The position numbers were made by a program, and so were the translations under genes. A stretch of DNA of 64,000 bases from assembly GCA_032164245.1 (NCBI GenBank), contig JAVMKO010000003.1:11604651-11668650 (forward strand). The letters run 5' to 3'. This document shows positions 10,894 through 23,654 of the stretch, piece after piece. A model generated the notes under the pieces. That model ran no database searches. It was not told the DNA's origin and saw only the letters and a list, made by a program, of their open reading frames with translations. Position 1 is the first letter of the stretch; every line of letters starts with the position of its first letter. The DNA comes from Sternotherus odoratus (lineage: Eukaryota > Chordata > Testudines > Kinosternidae).

Positions 10894-11149
10894 CGGTGGC
10901 AGGGATTTCGCAGCAGTCTCCAATGAGGACTGCTGGAAATTCATCCAGGAGCAGGTTAGCATACCTGAAAGAGGCCAGGATGCAGCCCCTTGGACCTGTG
11001 CCCACTCTAAGGCTCAGAGTGCCCAGTAATTCCTCTGTTGCCCCAAGAGAAGACTAAATTATCTTGGCTACTGACAGCTAGATCTTGTTCTCACTGAGAT
11101 AAACGGTAAAACTCCCATTTAAATCAATGGGAGCACGATCAGGACCTTA

Positions 11150-11530
11150 GCTAATACCCAGTACCATTTGTCAGTGATTCACATGAGCTTCACTTGATGA
11201 CACTACCTTCCATTCAAGGATCTCACAGCACTTTACAACATTAATCAATGAAACCTCACCACACACTCCAAGGCGGGGATATATCATATCCACATTGCAG
11301 ATGGGTAAATGGAGGTCCAGACTCTGATGCCCTTATTGACAATGAATAGAATTTGACTCCATAAATAGTCTCTGTAAAGTTGATGGGACCATTCATAGAA
11401 GAATGTGCTACTCAGTGTAAGTAAAGTATCTAGCCCACGGAGCTGAAGTGTCTTGCTCAAGGACTCTCAGTAAGCATCAAGAGTTGGGAATGGAGCAGAC
11501 TTCTAGGACGCCTGTTCCAACAACCAGACT
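11150..11530. mobile_element. CORE-SINE/MIR-like remnant
   Basis: The phrases ctcacagcactttacaacatt, cacattgcagatgggtaaat and cttgctcaaggactctcagt follow in the order of a decayed MIR/CORE-SINE or its LINE tail. It is very diverged. Confidence 0.45.
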
Positions 11531-14500
11531 ACAAATCCTCCCAGAATATTTGTTAATTTAGCCCTACATCTAATCCTTAACACAAATGGTAGTCACAATG
11601 TTTAAACAATCTGTTTAGAATCACAGAGCTCTCCATTCTATTTTGTGTCACTGTGGCTTACTTATTAGAGTCTTTAAAAGCTGTGGAGAAACTCACATTT
11701 CCTAACAGGCTATGAATGCTCTGGTGGTCTTTTTTTTTTACATCAATAAAAAAGGTAGAGAAATCGGCTTTTTATAAATGTCATTTCATTATTACTTGTT
11801 TCCAAACAACAGTGCAATGTAGCGCAAAACAAGATTAATTTGGTGACAGCAGTCATTTCGCAACTTCTTTGCAGTCTGTGGTTCTACAGGGATGGTTCAG
11901 AAGCAACAAAAGCCACCCAGTAACAATGCAGTATCTATGCCGATATGACCCATATCCAACTGACATGGTTCTCTGGGAGTTGAAGGATATTCACTGGTGC
12001 TAGTGTTCTACAGCACAAACTGCTTTTAGGGGGTCCCTGTAGAGCCTTCTCCATGTAACAACCAACTTTGCTACTTCAATGTTTTAACCTCAGGCACTAT
12101 TCTGCCAACAGCTTCCACCCTGAGGTGCTAATTGACAGCACCAAGGCTGAGAACCAGTAAAGCATGGTTGAATTGCTTCTCCTCCACTAAAAGCAACATC
12201 CTACCTCATTTTCTTTTAAACAAGCTGCTTCATAAAAAGAGTGAGACAGAGACAATAGAGATGTGGTTAAGCTGTTAGATACCACCAAAGAGCATGTGGT
12301 TCTGCAGCCCATGCATCCCACTGCACTGTAGGCAATGATATTAGACTATGGCAGCACAGCCTGGTCCAACATGAAGAATAATTTCTAATGGAGTCACTGA
12401 GTTTCTCCCTCTATACCAAAAGCCGAATTTGGCCCCTTGTTGTCCTTATCACTTTACTGAAAACCATACATCCCTGCTATTACTATTTTCTTCAAATATC
12501 CATTATTCTCTAAAGACAATGGCCCAGATGGGAGTTGGACACCTAAATACCTATGAGTAGCAACTCCTAGGTCTCTGAAAAATTCTGCGCATTGAACATC
12601 AACAGAAACAGAATTTGTGTTCTTCATTTGTACAGATTTCTCTAATGTGGGTGGCCCTAATCCAGTCAAGTGCTTAAACTCATGAATAAAAGCTAAAAGT
12701 GTGTTTAAATGCTTTGCTGGACAGGGACTTTTGTGGTATTCTTGTCCTAGGAGCAACCTGCGCTGAAGTCTAATACTCCGTGGCTAGAGAATTGGGCTCA
12801 AAATAGTGACATCGGAACCTCTGCCTGCTGTTTCTCTCTCTCTCTCTCTCTTTGTAGCTGGAGCGTAGCCAAAGGAGTTGCCTTTGAGTAGACACTTCAT
12901 AGAAGAGCCCAGCCACCCCACCAGAGACATCACATAATAGAAGTGTCTATTTGGCGGCGGAGTTTGCTGAACTAATGATAGTGTCGTTGTTCGGGAGTGA
13001 TGAGGTGCAGCTCAAAAAATGCACTTTATTCCAAGTGTATTATTGTCTTCAGTGTTTCAAATTTTAAAATCTCTGCAATAAGGGAATGGGGGGAATGATC
13101 TAGGTCCTGTCAGAGGGCCAGAGAGGAGTTCCTGGCTGCCCAAAACCTCAAGTCTTAGAAATGCCCCTGAGTTCATACAATACTTGCAGCATAGTTAAAA
13201 AAAAATCTCCCACATATGCCTGCTTCTGATTTTCCCCGAGCTGGTGAGAGGCAGGGAACCAGCAGAGGATCGGCTCCAGCCTTTTCCCTCCTCTTGGGGG
13301 CACAGTGACTCAGAGGGTGTTTCAGGGTCATAGTGACTCCCGGTGCTATTCCTAGGATGGACTAATTTATACACCATTCCCTTCTCAGTGCTGTCACTGT
13401 CTAGCCCATAGAATAGAGTGTTCATGGTTACAATATCTCTAGGATACCACATTCAAAGAAATACATATGGATTTTTAAAAAATAAATAGGCTTTAATACT
13501 AAATTTCTCCAAAAATTAATTAGCTCCTTCAGCTACTCAACTAGTCTAACCCTTTCCTGTCTCTTCTGGCATCGTTAGCTCATAAGAGATGTGATCGTTA
13601 AGGAAGAGATAAAAGATGCAGCAAAGGGACAAAATCTGCTAGAAAAAAATTGTTAAAACCAAAATATATCATGAAGGATTATGATGGGGAGAGGAATAAT
13701 AAACAAATTCAAACGTTCCAATGTCTAAACAAAAATCTATCAAGAGAATGGAGGATTTCATTTCTTTTCTTAAAATGTACAACTCATTTTAAAAAGGGAA
13801 AGTTTCTGCCAGCTGATGGGGCTCCACTGGGCTGTAAAATCACTCTCTGGAAATGCTGGCTTTATGCTACCTAATTTTCCAATAAGCCAATAAACCCACC
13901 CACCTATCAAACATCTGCCCAAGCAGGACGGAGGCGGACACCCGTTATTGGCTCTGGCTTCCACTGCAGTGTTGGGATGGTGAGGGATAAGAGAAGCTCT
14001 GTTGCAATAACTGGCCTTTGGATCAATGAGTCCTATCAGTTTAAAAGATGGCATGGCCTGTATCAGTAGACAGGAGATAGACAGTATGCTCTAGAACTAG
14101 GCTCTCAACTTTTTCCTTATCCCCTTTTCCATACTGCAACCCCCCGAACCTCTCTCTCATATAGCTGGGGTCTATCTCTGACCCCCTCTCATCTAGCAAT
14201 ATGGGAAGGGCAGAGAAGGAATGACCAAAGCGAGGTTGAGAGGCCAGGTCTTTTGTTTCGCTAGTGCCTGTGGTTCAAACCCTCAAAAGTATTGATTTTA
14301 ATGGAAGTAAGGGCCCTACGTAACTTTGGGGATCGGGGCTCATGTCCCTATTTCTCTCATGATTTGTTAGGGAGTATGGAAAATAAAGGAGGAAAGAAAT
14401 GCCGGAGCTGGGCTGAGACAGGGAGAAATGGGTAGCAAAAGGTTAACAAGTGGCTCACAAGAACAGTTACTACACAAAGGGCATGATCAGCCTCATGTGC

Positions 14501-16140
14501 CAGAACAGAAAAATAGCAGCTTTTCTTTCCTCAGTCCCTTTGGGTAACTTCCTTCTGATCCGTTCATGCCATTTCTCCCTGCCAGTTAACCTCTAAGTTG
14601 ATCCAAACATGGGGCAAGGTTGATATCCAGTAGCCATACATGCAGCAAAATATATCTTGGACCTGCATTCCAATGGGAAAGCAACATCCCCTGAAGATTT
14701 TTTCTTTGGAGAGGACAGGTGTCTGCCAAGATTCCTATTTTAAGTGTCCTAGAAACAGATACTTCCTTAGTCTTCTCATCTTTATAGCTAAGACGGCTTA
14801 TCAGCAACTCAAAAATCCTAACAGAAAATCCGAGTGTTACTAATGTATGAGTTCTCCTAGCATCCCCGAAATTAAAGAGGAATCAACTTCGGTTCCAGAT
14901 ATGAATGGAGTGTTGGACGGAGTGAACTAATATCTTTGAAACAAATACCTAAGAAATGTTTGGATAAAATGGGCATCTTTACAGACATTTGGTCTGCATT
15001 TCTGAAATGTAGATGATTAAATCCATATTGTTGGCTTCTTCCCCCTCTGCACTATGTCTCTCTTTACATCTTGCAAGAAATTTATGAACAAAGTTATTGT
15101 AAATCTGTTCTGTCTGTCTTGTCACTTAGATTCTTTTCAGAAATGTTGCTTTGCCAATGTAGATAAACAATCTCCTGCAGGATTAACACATACTACTAAA
15201 AATTCTAAATACAATGGAAGGCCACAAAAATGCCTTGAGTAGAGGAGTTCTGGAGCTCTTTAAAATTTCACTGGTGATGGTAAAAAGAAGCTTATCTGAA
15301 CCTTCTGGGTCTAGAGAAGGGTCTGAAAATCTTAACAGCACAATCTTCTAAATGGATTTCCAGAACTTCCTTTTACTGGTCATATTTTGAGCCAAGAAGC
15401 ACAAAGATGTGCAAAAATTACAGACTTGAAAACAAGGGTCTGAATTTCAAACTCACTCAAAGTTCAGGAGGGTTTGGACCAAGAGTTTTGGATCAGCCCA
15501 TTATTGAGTGAGGGATGAGGGGCAAAATTAGGATCCAGATCCAGATTTGAATCTCCTACAAAATTTGACATAAAGCTAGTCAGAAGATGGGTATTTTAAA
15601 AAAATTTCTGTGTGAAAATTTTTGATTGAAAACACTTTTCCCATTTTAACTGATTTTGATTTTTCACGTTAAGATTGAAAAACCAAAACTAAATTACTAA
15701 ATAAATAAAATGTCTTTTAGTTGCTGAAAACCAAAACAAATTATGGATTGGGGATTTTGAATTTTTATAACAAAATCTCCAAAATTTTCAGAGACTGGAA
15801 ATTTTCTCAGAAAGATGTCCATTGCATTGATTTTCCATAAAAAAACAAAAACCACCAGCAAAATTTTAGAAGGAAAATTTTAAAACCAGCTCTACTTTGA
15901 GAATGTTCAGATCTAGATATTTTGGTATGCCTCAGTTTTGAATAAAAATGAAAGCAAACTGTATTAGAACATTTCAGAACCTTAAGAGGTTTTGTTCAAA
16001 TTTGGTTAAAAAATGGATGACAGTGCAAACAGGAAAGCAGAAATCAGAATATCTCCTGAACTGGTTCACCTAACCCTGCCTGAGACCCACTGTCTCTTTG
16101 TGTGAATTTAAAGGAGCCAAGTAAAATATGCACAGAACAG
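11531..16140. other. intergenic, no gene recognised; TC repeat and AT-rich inverted tract
   Basis: A (TC)n run lies at about 12831-12851. About 15590-15895 is AT-rich with repeated aaaatttt-type inverted motifs, probably a decayed inverted-repeat element. Reading frames on both strands (for example 12454-12756 and 13770-14054) lack recognisable motifs and splice context. Confidence 0.5.
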
Positions 16141-18446
16141 CAGGCTGCATCCTCTTTCCACTTCTTTATTCACACATAACTCTGATTAGACAAAGCTTCT
16201 GATTTTTTTTAAAAAAGAACCTGTTAAATGAGGATTGAGAAAAGTACAGTTTTGGTCAGCTGGAGTTCTGGTAGCCAAGCCATAGTGGAAAATAAAGTCC
16301 AAACTGGCCATTAATCAGACACAGGAAACATCGGTTCATTACAAACTAAATTTGGAGAGCCTCAGTTATAACAGTCTTACAGAGTGAGTCAGCTCAACCA
16401 ATATGCTGGGAAGCAAGCAAGAAAGAATTTAATCAATCAAAATAAATAATTAAATATCTTACTTTTAAAAAAAACTATACAAATAATTCCAATCTGGTTA
16501 TTTTATGAAGACGCATTTTTAATGAGCCACATGTGGAGACGTTTCTAATCTCATTGTATTTTGCTGGCTGTTACTAGTGCTCTCAGAGCCAGTTAATTTC
16601 TCAGCAACATTGTAAAGAGTGTGAGCCTTTGCTTGTTTAAATAGCCCATTCTGAGGAAAGAGAGGGAGTTCATGGACTTTTCCCCAAGGTTTTGGAAAGT
16701 TCAGAACAAATTGACTGCGCTGTGCAATAGTGTAGCCAGCCATAAATGTCATCAGTCAATGGGCAAGATTTTGTTCTCAGCTGTGCTGGTGTGAATGCAG
16801 AGTAACTCCTCCAAAGTCACTGGAATTACTCTAGATCTACATCCAGATAACAGACCAGATTCTGTCTCGGGTCAATTAGCTTTCTAATTGCAAATGAGGG
16901 CCTGATCCTGGGTTCCCCTACTTAAGGGTTTGACAGTGTGGAGTCCCACTGAGGTCACGGCGGTTCCATGCAGGAGCAGGGGTCGGATCAGGAGTCAAGC
17001 CATGGAGTGCTCGAGTTCAATTTTATTTGATCTTTTCAAACAACTATAAATCTCCAGATTGGATGAAGACTGGGAGCCTTCTGCCCCCTGATATATAGCT
17101 AGCTAAGTCAGCTCAATCTTTTATATTTCATACAAAAGAATTGTGGCTCTTAATTTCCTAAAGTAATTCACCAATAATGTGATCGGTACTAAGCAGATCT
17201 GTTCATAAAATGGCTGCCCATAGCACAAACTAATCGTTCTGGAAAACAGTCCTAGTGACCAGTGAGAAGGGTCATTTAAACGGCAGTGATATGAAGCAGG
17301 GAATGAGTGGGACAAAGCCACCATGCGTGCTTTTGTGCTAGTATACTTGCCAACCTTCTGGCGAGGAGTGGGAGTTTCTCTGCTTCAGGTCTCCCTTCTA
17401 GCTCATCCTCCTTATGGTTTTCAGGCAAATCTGCTCTCTAGAATGGGCAATGAACTTTGAAAGGTGATCAGTTTCAAAAGCTACAAAATAAATTGGGTCT
17501 TTCTCCACAATCTGGCGTTCATACAAGGCAACAGATTTCCACTCCCGCCCCATGGCTCCTAATCTAAATAAGCTGGCAAATATGCAGTTGAGGTGAGGCT
17601 ATCTAAAATGATTCAGTTATCTGTGAGGATTCTTTCTATGTAATGGGGTAATTATATGGCCCCTATCACTACAGCATCTGAGCATGTCCCCCCCAAAGAT
17701 CCAGTGGGTTTTTGGGTATCAGCACTGCTGTTCCAAGAACTGCCAGGTTCATCTCTCATTCTCTCTCTTTTCCTTTTATGATTTGGATGAAGTGGAAATA
17801 TGCAAACCATATGCCAAGCAGCATCTGCAAATTTGACATATTCACTGATGCTTTCTTCACTAGTGCCACATCAGTAATGAGCATCTTATAGCCACCTCGA
17901 GCCCTGTTAAAAGAGAGGTTTTTGAATATACCTGCTAAGGGAATTTCTCCTTTAGGGTCAAACTCTTTTTGCTTTCCGACACACCTTGTTCCTACTACCG
18001 CAACATTCCCACTAGCCGTGTTATTTTGGGTAGATCACATCAGAAAAAAAATGTCCTTGAAAAGGGCCAAATAACCAGTTCTGTACATTCCTAACCCATC
18101 TACTTGAAATTTTCAGCTAAATATCCTATTTTTTAAAGTTCCCGATAAAATAGGTGGCTGATAGTCCAAAAAAAAAAAAAAAGAATAGTTTCAAATACTG
18201 ATGATTGCCAGTAATAATACTTGCTCCAGCTCTTGGGTTCAGATTCCAGAGGGTTTTTTACCCCCCTGCTGTTGCCTTATGTTTTCTCTAGGGAGAGGCA
18301 GACTTGGCCCTGACCAATACACTTTAACAGCTGAAGTCATGGGGATGCCAACCAGAAACACGATGAAGAATACATCCTAAGGCAACAAGGAGAGGAGTCT
18401 GTGAACTGGGAATCCCCTGGGGATCCTGAGCCCTTGCTGAGGTCAG
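16141..18446 (-). other. possible CLIC5 3' UTR and downstream flank
   Basis: This 2.3 kb directly follows the CLIC5 stop on the minus strand and contains no strong repeat except a remnant near 16755-16870 of the gtgtaaatc...gagtaactcc type and an A-run at about 18170-18184. It could be 3' UTR in part. The end point cannot be set from sequence alone. Confidence 0.35.
17022..17027 (-). promoter_or_regulatory. candidate poly(A) signal downstream of CLIC5
   Basis: An AATAAA hexamer lies on the minus strand about 1.4 kb past the CLIC5 stop. A second one lies at 16165-16170, about 2.3 kb past the stop. Either could end the 3' UTR, but such hexamers are common in AT-rich DNA and known CLIC5 3' UTRs can be several kb long. 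Transcript data would be needed to choose. Confidence 0.25.
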
Positions 18447-18614
18447 TTAGGATTTGCTCAGCCGCTTGGCCACATCTGCATAAGCTTCCTCAATTTCTTT
18501 GTCTGCAGCACAGGTGTTGGTGAATTCATCCCTGGCATAAGCATTCTTCAGGTATCGCCATAGCCCCGTCATCTCTGTTGGGAACTCATAGTTGCGGTAT
18601 TTCTTCGCTACAAT
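18447..18614 (-). CDS. CLIC5: CLIC5 exon 6, C-terminus and stop
   Basis: This last coding exon encodes [19 protein letters not shown], then [20 protein letters not shown] and [16 protein letters not shown], with a TAA stop at 18447-18449. The KKYR motif near its start is a conserved basic motif of CLICs linked in the literature to nuclear targeting of CLIC4. The C-terminus KRLSKS resembles CLIC5 (KRLSRS) and is unlike CLIC4 (KRLTK) or CLIC6 (KRMK). The exon begins in phase 0 after acceptor ttgctctag. With exons 2-5 it makes 693 bp including the stop, or 230 residues. The 3' UTR runs toward lower coordinates and its end is uncertain. Candidate AATAAA signals on the minus strand lie at 17022-17027 and 16165-16170. 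Confidence 0.95.
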   Translation of the reverse strand: MVAKKYRNYEFPTEMTGLWRYLKNAYARDEFTNTCAADKEIEEAYADVAKRLSKS

Positions 18615-18783
18615 CTAGAGCAAAGACAAAAAAGAAACTTGCTGGGTTTAGGCTTTTAAATGTCATTCTTCTTGTTACACAACAGACAAGGGAGTCAAGA
18701 AGGGCAGGGTCCTATAGTCCAAGTCATCAAAAGGTCGACATGTCCTTAGCATTACCATGCAAATAATGTACTTAATCTAAGGA

Positions 18784-19038
18784 CTTGTCTACACAAACAC
18801 TTCGTTTGCAGCAAGCTGGGGTGTAACCCTACCCCATGTTAGCCTGCTGCGCACTAAGTACCCATACATCCAGGCTGCCATGCACTAAAAGTGTGCTTTG
18901 ATCTTCCCTGCTTTGAAAGAGGAGTAAATTAAAGTGAACTATGGGCAGCAGGGTACATGCGGACTCTTAGTGCTCAGAAGATTAGTGGGGTAGATTTACA
19001 CCCCAGCTTGCTGCAAACTAAGTGTTCATGTAGACAAG
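18784..19038. mobile_element. MITE with about 42-bp terminal inverted repeats
   Basis: The left arm starts cttgtctacacaaacactt and the right arm is its inverse, ending aagtgttcatgtagacaag. About 42 bp match with only a few differences, through gcagcaagctggggtgtaa. The element is 255 bp and non-coding. It lies in CLIC5 intron 5 and is followed 55 bp later by another MITE. Confidence 0.8.
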
Positions 19039-19092
19039 CAGTAAAAGACGTCCAATACCAGTGTGTGGTAATTGATGCCAAATCCTGACAGC

Positions 19093-19361
19093 CATGGTCT
19101 ACACTGGGGAGAGGGTCGACCTAAGATACGCAACTTCAGCTACAGGAATAGAGTAGCTGAAGTTGACGTATTTAGGTCGACTTACCGCAGCATCTTCACA
19201 GTGCTGAGTTGACTGCTGCCGCTCCCCCATCAACTCCGTCTGCACCTCTCGTGGCGGTGGAGTACCAGTGTCGACAGGACAGCGCTAGACTCGATGCAAT
19301 AAATGGACCCCCAAAAGAATGATCGCTACCCACCAATCTGGTGGGTAGTATAGGCCTGCCT
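19093..19361. mobile_element. MITE-like element, copy B of the three-copy family
   Basis: This is the best-preserved copy. It starts catggtctacactggggag and carries the cttcagcta/tagctgaag hairpin, the ctcccccatcaactccg core and the ctacccacc/ggtgggtag hairpin. It has the same orientation as copies at 1-228 and 32130-32437 and lies within CLIC5 intron 5. Confidence 0.75.
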
Positions 19362-20385
19362 CAATCATACCAAGCACTGTATCCAACAGGCTCCACCATG
19401 TTTTTTTCCCTCGTTCTTATGAACATCACCTCTAACAGCTGTGCTCCCTGGAATGGCATTATCGGAAGAAGCTTGGCTGGATGACACTTTAAAAAGGTAG
19501 ATGGTTTAAAAGGTGTGAACAAATAAAAGACTACGAAAATGAAACATATTGCTTGGTCAAACAATCATGGCAGGGGATATAACCATCTACAAACACTGGA
19601 AAGATATGCACAACAAGGAGGGGAATAACTGTTTAGAATGTATAGGGCACCATGACTTTACCAAGAACTAGGTGCCTTAGTAATATTTCAGGCTGAATGA
19701 ACTGGAGTATTGGTGGCAACTGGGAAAATACATTTGTGTATCAGGAAGTTTCCTATCTCTGAGATTTATTAGACTGAAAATATCTGTAGAAGCCCAACCA
19801 TTAAAGATATTTAGGCCTTGATTCAGCATGTTACTTAAGCACATGCCTTACTAGTAATATGTATATAATCAGTGGGACTAACTCATGTGCTTAAGGTTAG
19901 ATACATGCTTAAATACCTTGCTAGACTGGGGCCTTTCGTCCTGATTGGGCAATGAATTTAATAATACCCTGTATGTAACAATCCTGCAATGACAGAATGG
20001 ACAAATTGATTGGGCAGGAAGGATTAGTTAATTTATTGGGTCTTTCCCATCTCTAGTTTTTATGAGTGTAAAGTTACTCCTGAGCATAAAGGGAATTACA
20101 TCCATATGTACTGTACAGCTCCCCTCTGTTTTCTAAAGTACTTATTAGAGTTTCCATCCATCTCAGGTTTTTCAAGACAGCTCTGTTCTTATAAGGGATT
20201 ATGGTTTATTCTTATTACCAGGATCCCTTTGGCATACTCTAGGCAAAATCCATTTCTAAGTTGAATCTATGCAACCCCACTCCCACATGTGAACATAGAC
20301 GATAGAACCCACTCCTCAATTTAGATTGAGATGCTCACAATTTCCAGTGGAAGTCTTTAACCAAATGAACGTCCTTATATGACTA

Positions 20386-20595
20386 TAAGAATCAGAGGGG
20401 TAGCCGTGTTAGTCTGGAATAGCAGAAGTAACAAAGAGTCCTGTGGCACCTTAAAGACTAATTAAAGTATTGAAGCATAAGTTTTCGTGGGCTAATACCC
20501 ACTTCGTCGGTTGCAGTGGGTATTAGCCCACAAAAGCTTATGCTTCAATACTTTAGTTTGTCTTTAAGGTGCCACAGGACTCCTTGTTACTTATA
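20386..20595. mobile_element. SINE-like element with snap-back inverted dimer
   Basis: The head is GTAGCCGTGTTAGTCTG, found also at 48352 and 52268. The body at 20428-20502 is followed after 13 bp by its own reverse complement at 20516-20590, 75 bp per arm with about five mismatches. The arms would form a long hairpin. It lies in CLIC5 intron 5. Confidence 0.85.
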
Positions 20596-21164
20596 TGACT
20601 ACCTCTTTCTTGTGTTTGTAAAACAGCTATGCATCTCTATAAGAGATTTATAATTCTATAAGGTCTGCTTAACTAACTTTCATTTTGCCTTAAGGAGATG
20701 GGAACTAGCAATAGGCCATACAATGAAGGCTTTAAGCATTAGCATAAGCATTAAAATATCTGGCTATGCCTCCGTGAGGGAAAATGAGCCAGAGAAAGTG
20801 CCAAACCAGTGAGAATATTATGACATTACTTGTGTAAGTGACTTATGCATCACATTCCGTGTTCTCTTTTTATATGTGTACAGTCAGCGCTCACCATGGC
20901 TTAGCTTATGTTTTGACTCATGGAGCCAAGTAGATGCATGACTTGGCTACACTGTCTTGCTCCTGGCTTGCCAATGTCTACCAGGTACTTGTTTTTTGCT
21001 AAGGAAACATGTAATCTGATAAATTGAATAAATACAGCACTTAAAAGAGAGAATGATGTACATCCTTCCACTATCCCAGAGGTAACTTTCGTTGTTAACT
21101 TTGCTGTGCTATCTGAACATCTCTTCTTAGGTTACACATGGGTGGGAATGGAAGCGTAGGGTAA

Positions 21165-21300
21165 AAACGGAGAGTGAGGAGACCCAGGGTTCTAATCCTG
21201 GATCTGCTACTGACTCAGAGTGTGACATACTTCAAGCTCTCTGTGTCTCAGTTTTTCCATCTATAAAAAATGGGACAAATTATGCTTAGCCGCCATTGGA
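21165..21300 (+). mobile_element. CORE-SINE/MIR-like copy
   Basis: Phrases such as cccagggttctaatcctgg, ctctctgtgtctcagttttt and ccatctataaaaaatggg are the hallmark order of MIR-type SINEs. Confidence 0.65.
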
Positions 21301-21334
21301 CAGTGCTTTAAGATCTATGGAGAAAAGCACAGAT

Positions 21335-21622
21335 TTTGTCTACATTGCAGTTATATACCTGCCATTGGGCTAGTGCCAGTTGATTCAGGCTTGCAAGGGC
21401 TCAGGCTGTGGGACTGTTTAATTCTGGTGTAGATGTTCGGGCTCAGGCTGCAGCCTGACCTCTGGGACCTTCTAGCTCCCTGGGTTCTACAGCCTGGCTC
21501 CCGACTGAGCCTGAATGTCTATAGTACAATTAAATGGCCCCTCGAGCGTGAACCCCATGAGCCTGAGTCAGCTGCCACAGGCCACTTGTGGGTTTTTAAT
21601 CATAGTGTAGACATACCCTAAG
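21335..21622. mobile_element. palindromic MITE (GTCTACA...TGTAGAC ends)
   Basis: It starts tttgtctacattgcag and ends catagtgtagacataccc. Interior blocks such as gggctcaggct and its inverse agcctgagtc recur symmetrically. It is related to the copy at 58228-58476. It lies in CLIC5 intron 5. Confidence 0.7.
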
Positions 21623-22104
21623 TGTTAAGCATCGTTTTCATACACATGTAGTGCTACTTGATCATGCATATCCACACAATAGTCAGAAAAAATAACAAAT
21701 AATTTATAAAAGGATCCAGTAGAAAGAAAGAATCTGGATGAAGAGAGTTTGCAGCTGTCATAGTAGCTAACTTTAAAAATACACTTCCAATCAAGGGAAG
21801 CCAAAAGGTCACAAAGCTTCTACAACCCTATTTTATAAAACTGACGTGTGAGGGGCTGGGAGTGCAGAATGAGGGAGATGGGGGCATTGGCAGGATAATC
21901 ATTCCAAGGAGACGTGCGGTTTAGTTGAGAGAGCCAGGTGTGATTGGATACCAATGTGAAGAAACGAAGAGGAAATACAGTGACAGAGTGCAACAAGTGC
22001 AAAAGATTAAAGACAACATATTTTTAAATAGTCCAAATTAAAAGCAAACTGGCCTATACAGTATTAGCTGTAAAATATGCTGGTGTGTTCCTAAGAGAGA
22101 GAGA

Positions 22105-22123
22105 GATTATATATATATATATG
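22105..22123 (+). repeat. (AT)n simple repeat
   Basis: A short AT dinucleotide run follows a GA run, in CLIC5 intron 5. Confidence 0.9.
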
Positions 22124-22832
22124 CTTTCCCCGATCACTATATGCCAGAGAGGTCCCTCTACTATGTATATTCTTGAGGTTTGAGAATTGGACTCCACCAA
22201 TCCAACCGTCTCTGGTAGCGAGGAGTACTTCAGCTTGTTCTGACCCCTTTGACATCTACTGGCAATGAGGCAGATAATACTGTGAAGGAGAGATCTAGTG
22301 AATTTAATCGACCACCTCCCTTTTACCTCAGAGGAAGGGATCTATCCGCTCAGCAGGCCCCATATCCTGTTAATGTACCTGCTAGACTTATGCTTGGTTG
22401 CCAGAGCAATAGGGGGAGTCCTGTTTGCTCTACCTTAGTTGTGCTGGACATCCCATAGAATCCAAACACCATGTACCTGCTGACCCAGACTAGTGAATAG
22501 TGATGGATTCTCTAGGGAGCTGGGAAGTACCATGCAATATCCCTATTCTTCCCATCTCACAGTGCATTGGAGATGACCGGGGGCTTCACATTAATGCTCA
22601 TTCTATCAAGTGTTTCTTCCTCTTTACAATCAAAGAGTCTTTTAAGATCTTGTTTAATTATCTTTGCACTTTTGGCCAAGGTCTTACGGGACCTTACTAA
22701 CTATTTATAAACCAGGCTCTTTCCTATAGAAAAGAAGGGACTGGCAGATAGAGCTACAGCATTGCTAGGATAGTTCAGGTTTAAAGACCTGGGCATTTTA
22801 CATTGGCTTGTCCATCAGATGAAGGCTTTTAC

Positions 22833-23014
22833 CTTAACAACATGAAGTTTAGGCAGAAGATTGCAATCGGCAAGCGTCAGCTCATCCCCATCCAGAAACT
22901 TGCGTTTAGACACCTTCTCCTCTTCAGTGCTGTCTGCATCGATTTCTTCAGGCAGAGGGGAGTTCAGATAGTCGTCCAGCTTCTTTAACGCCTTTGTCAA
23001 ACCCTTCTCAAGGC
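22833..23014 (-). CDS. CLIC5: CLIC5 exon 5 (C-terminal helical domain with acidic foot loop)
   Basis: This exon encodes [17 protein letters not shown], then [20 protein letters not shown], then [20 protein letters not shown] and VVK. It is 182 bp, the standard CLIC exon 5 size, and ends in phase 0. [10 protein letters not shown] and [21 protein letters not shown] fit CLIC5 better than CLIC4 (LQKLDEYLN, LDGNEMTLADC) or CLIC6 (LKKLDNYLN). The acidic stretch is the variable foot loop of the family. The donor is gtaaaa. The acceptor reads ttattgccaaag, with A rather than C or T before the AG, so it looks weak. It is still the only site that joins exon 4 in frame. The exon sits between a 4.2-kb and a 24.6-kb intron. 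Confidence 0.95.
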
Positions 23015-23654
23015 CTTTGGCAATAAATAAATGAAATAAATGGGTGAGTGGGTGGGAAGAAAGAAAGGCTTGGAAAGACTCTCATTGATGCTGCCCGTGA
23101 CGATACCTACGAAGCTGAGGCCAGATGTTTTGTTCGTGCTGTATCTCCAGTGGAATCTGACTGTAAAGCACCTACATGAGGATCGCCCCAGGCTAGACCT
23201 AGTCTTCCAGTGATGCAAGTGGCTCTTAGGCACAGCCCCTCTCTCCTACTAGTAGATCAACAAAAAAGGGACCCTGGAAGGAGGACAAGAGGGGCGGTCA
23301 TGATGTTCCCACACTGCGCTGATCCTAGGCTGTGTTTTGGTGCACTGCAGCCATTGGATCTCATGGTAGGTAGAACAGCTGTAGGTTGTATGGGGAGAAT
23401 GGCCATGTACACATGGACTGGGTGATGCTCCTGTACCCCATCACACTGTTATTATTGAACATCCAGTTAAGAGGATCCAATATTCTATATAGCCAAATTC
23501 CAATAGCACTGTTCTAACTTTACGAGTGCAAGATCTCTGTGTCTACACTTCACGATCATGAGAATGAACAAATTACAGATATTTTACTCATCCATCACAA
23601 ATAGTGTATTTGCCCCAGGTGAGAGAGTAGAAGTTTGCAAGTGATTACTTGGAT

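Noticed and set aside
1..18446. RUNX2 coding exons, expected nearby from mammalian gene order
   Set aside because: No Runt-domain or C-terminal VWRPY-type coding sequence is visible. The gene, if linked, lies outside the window.
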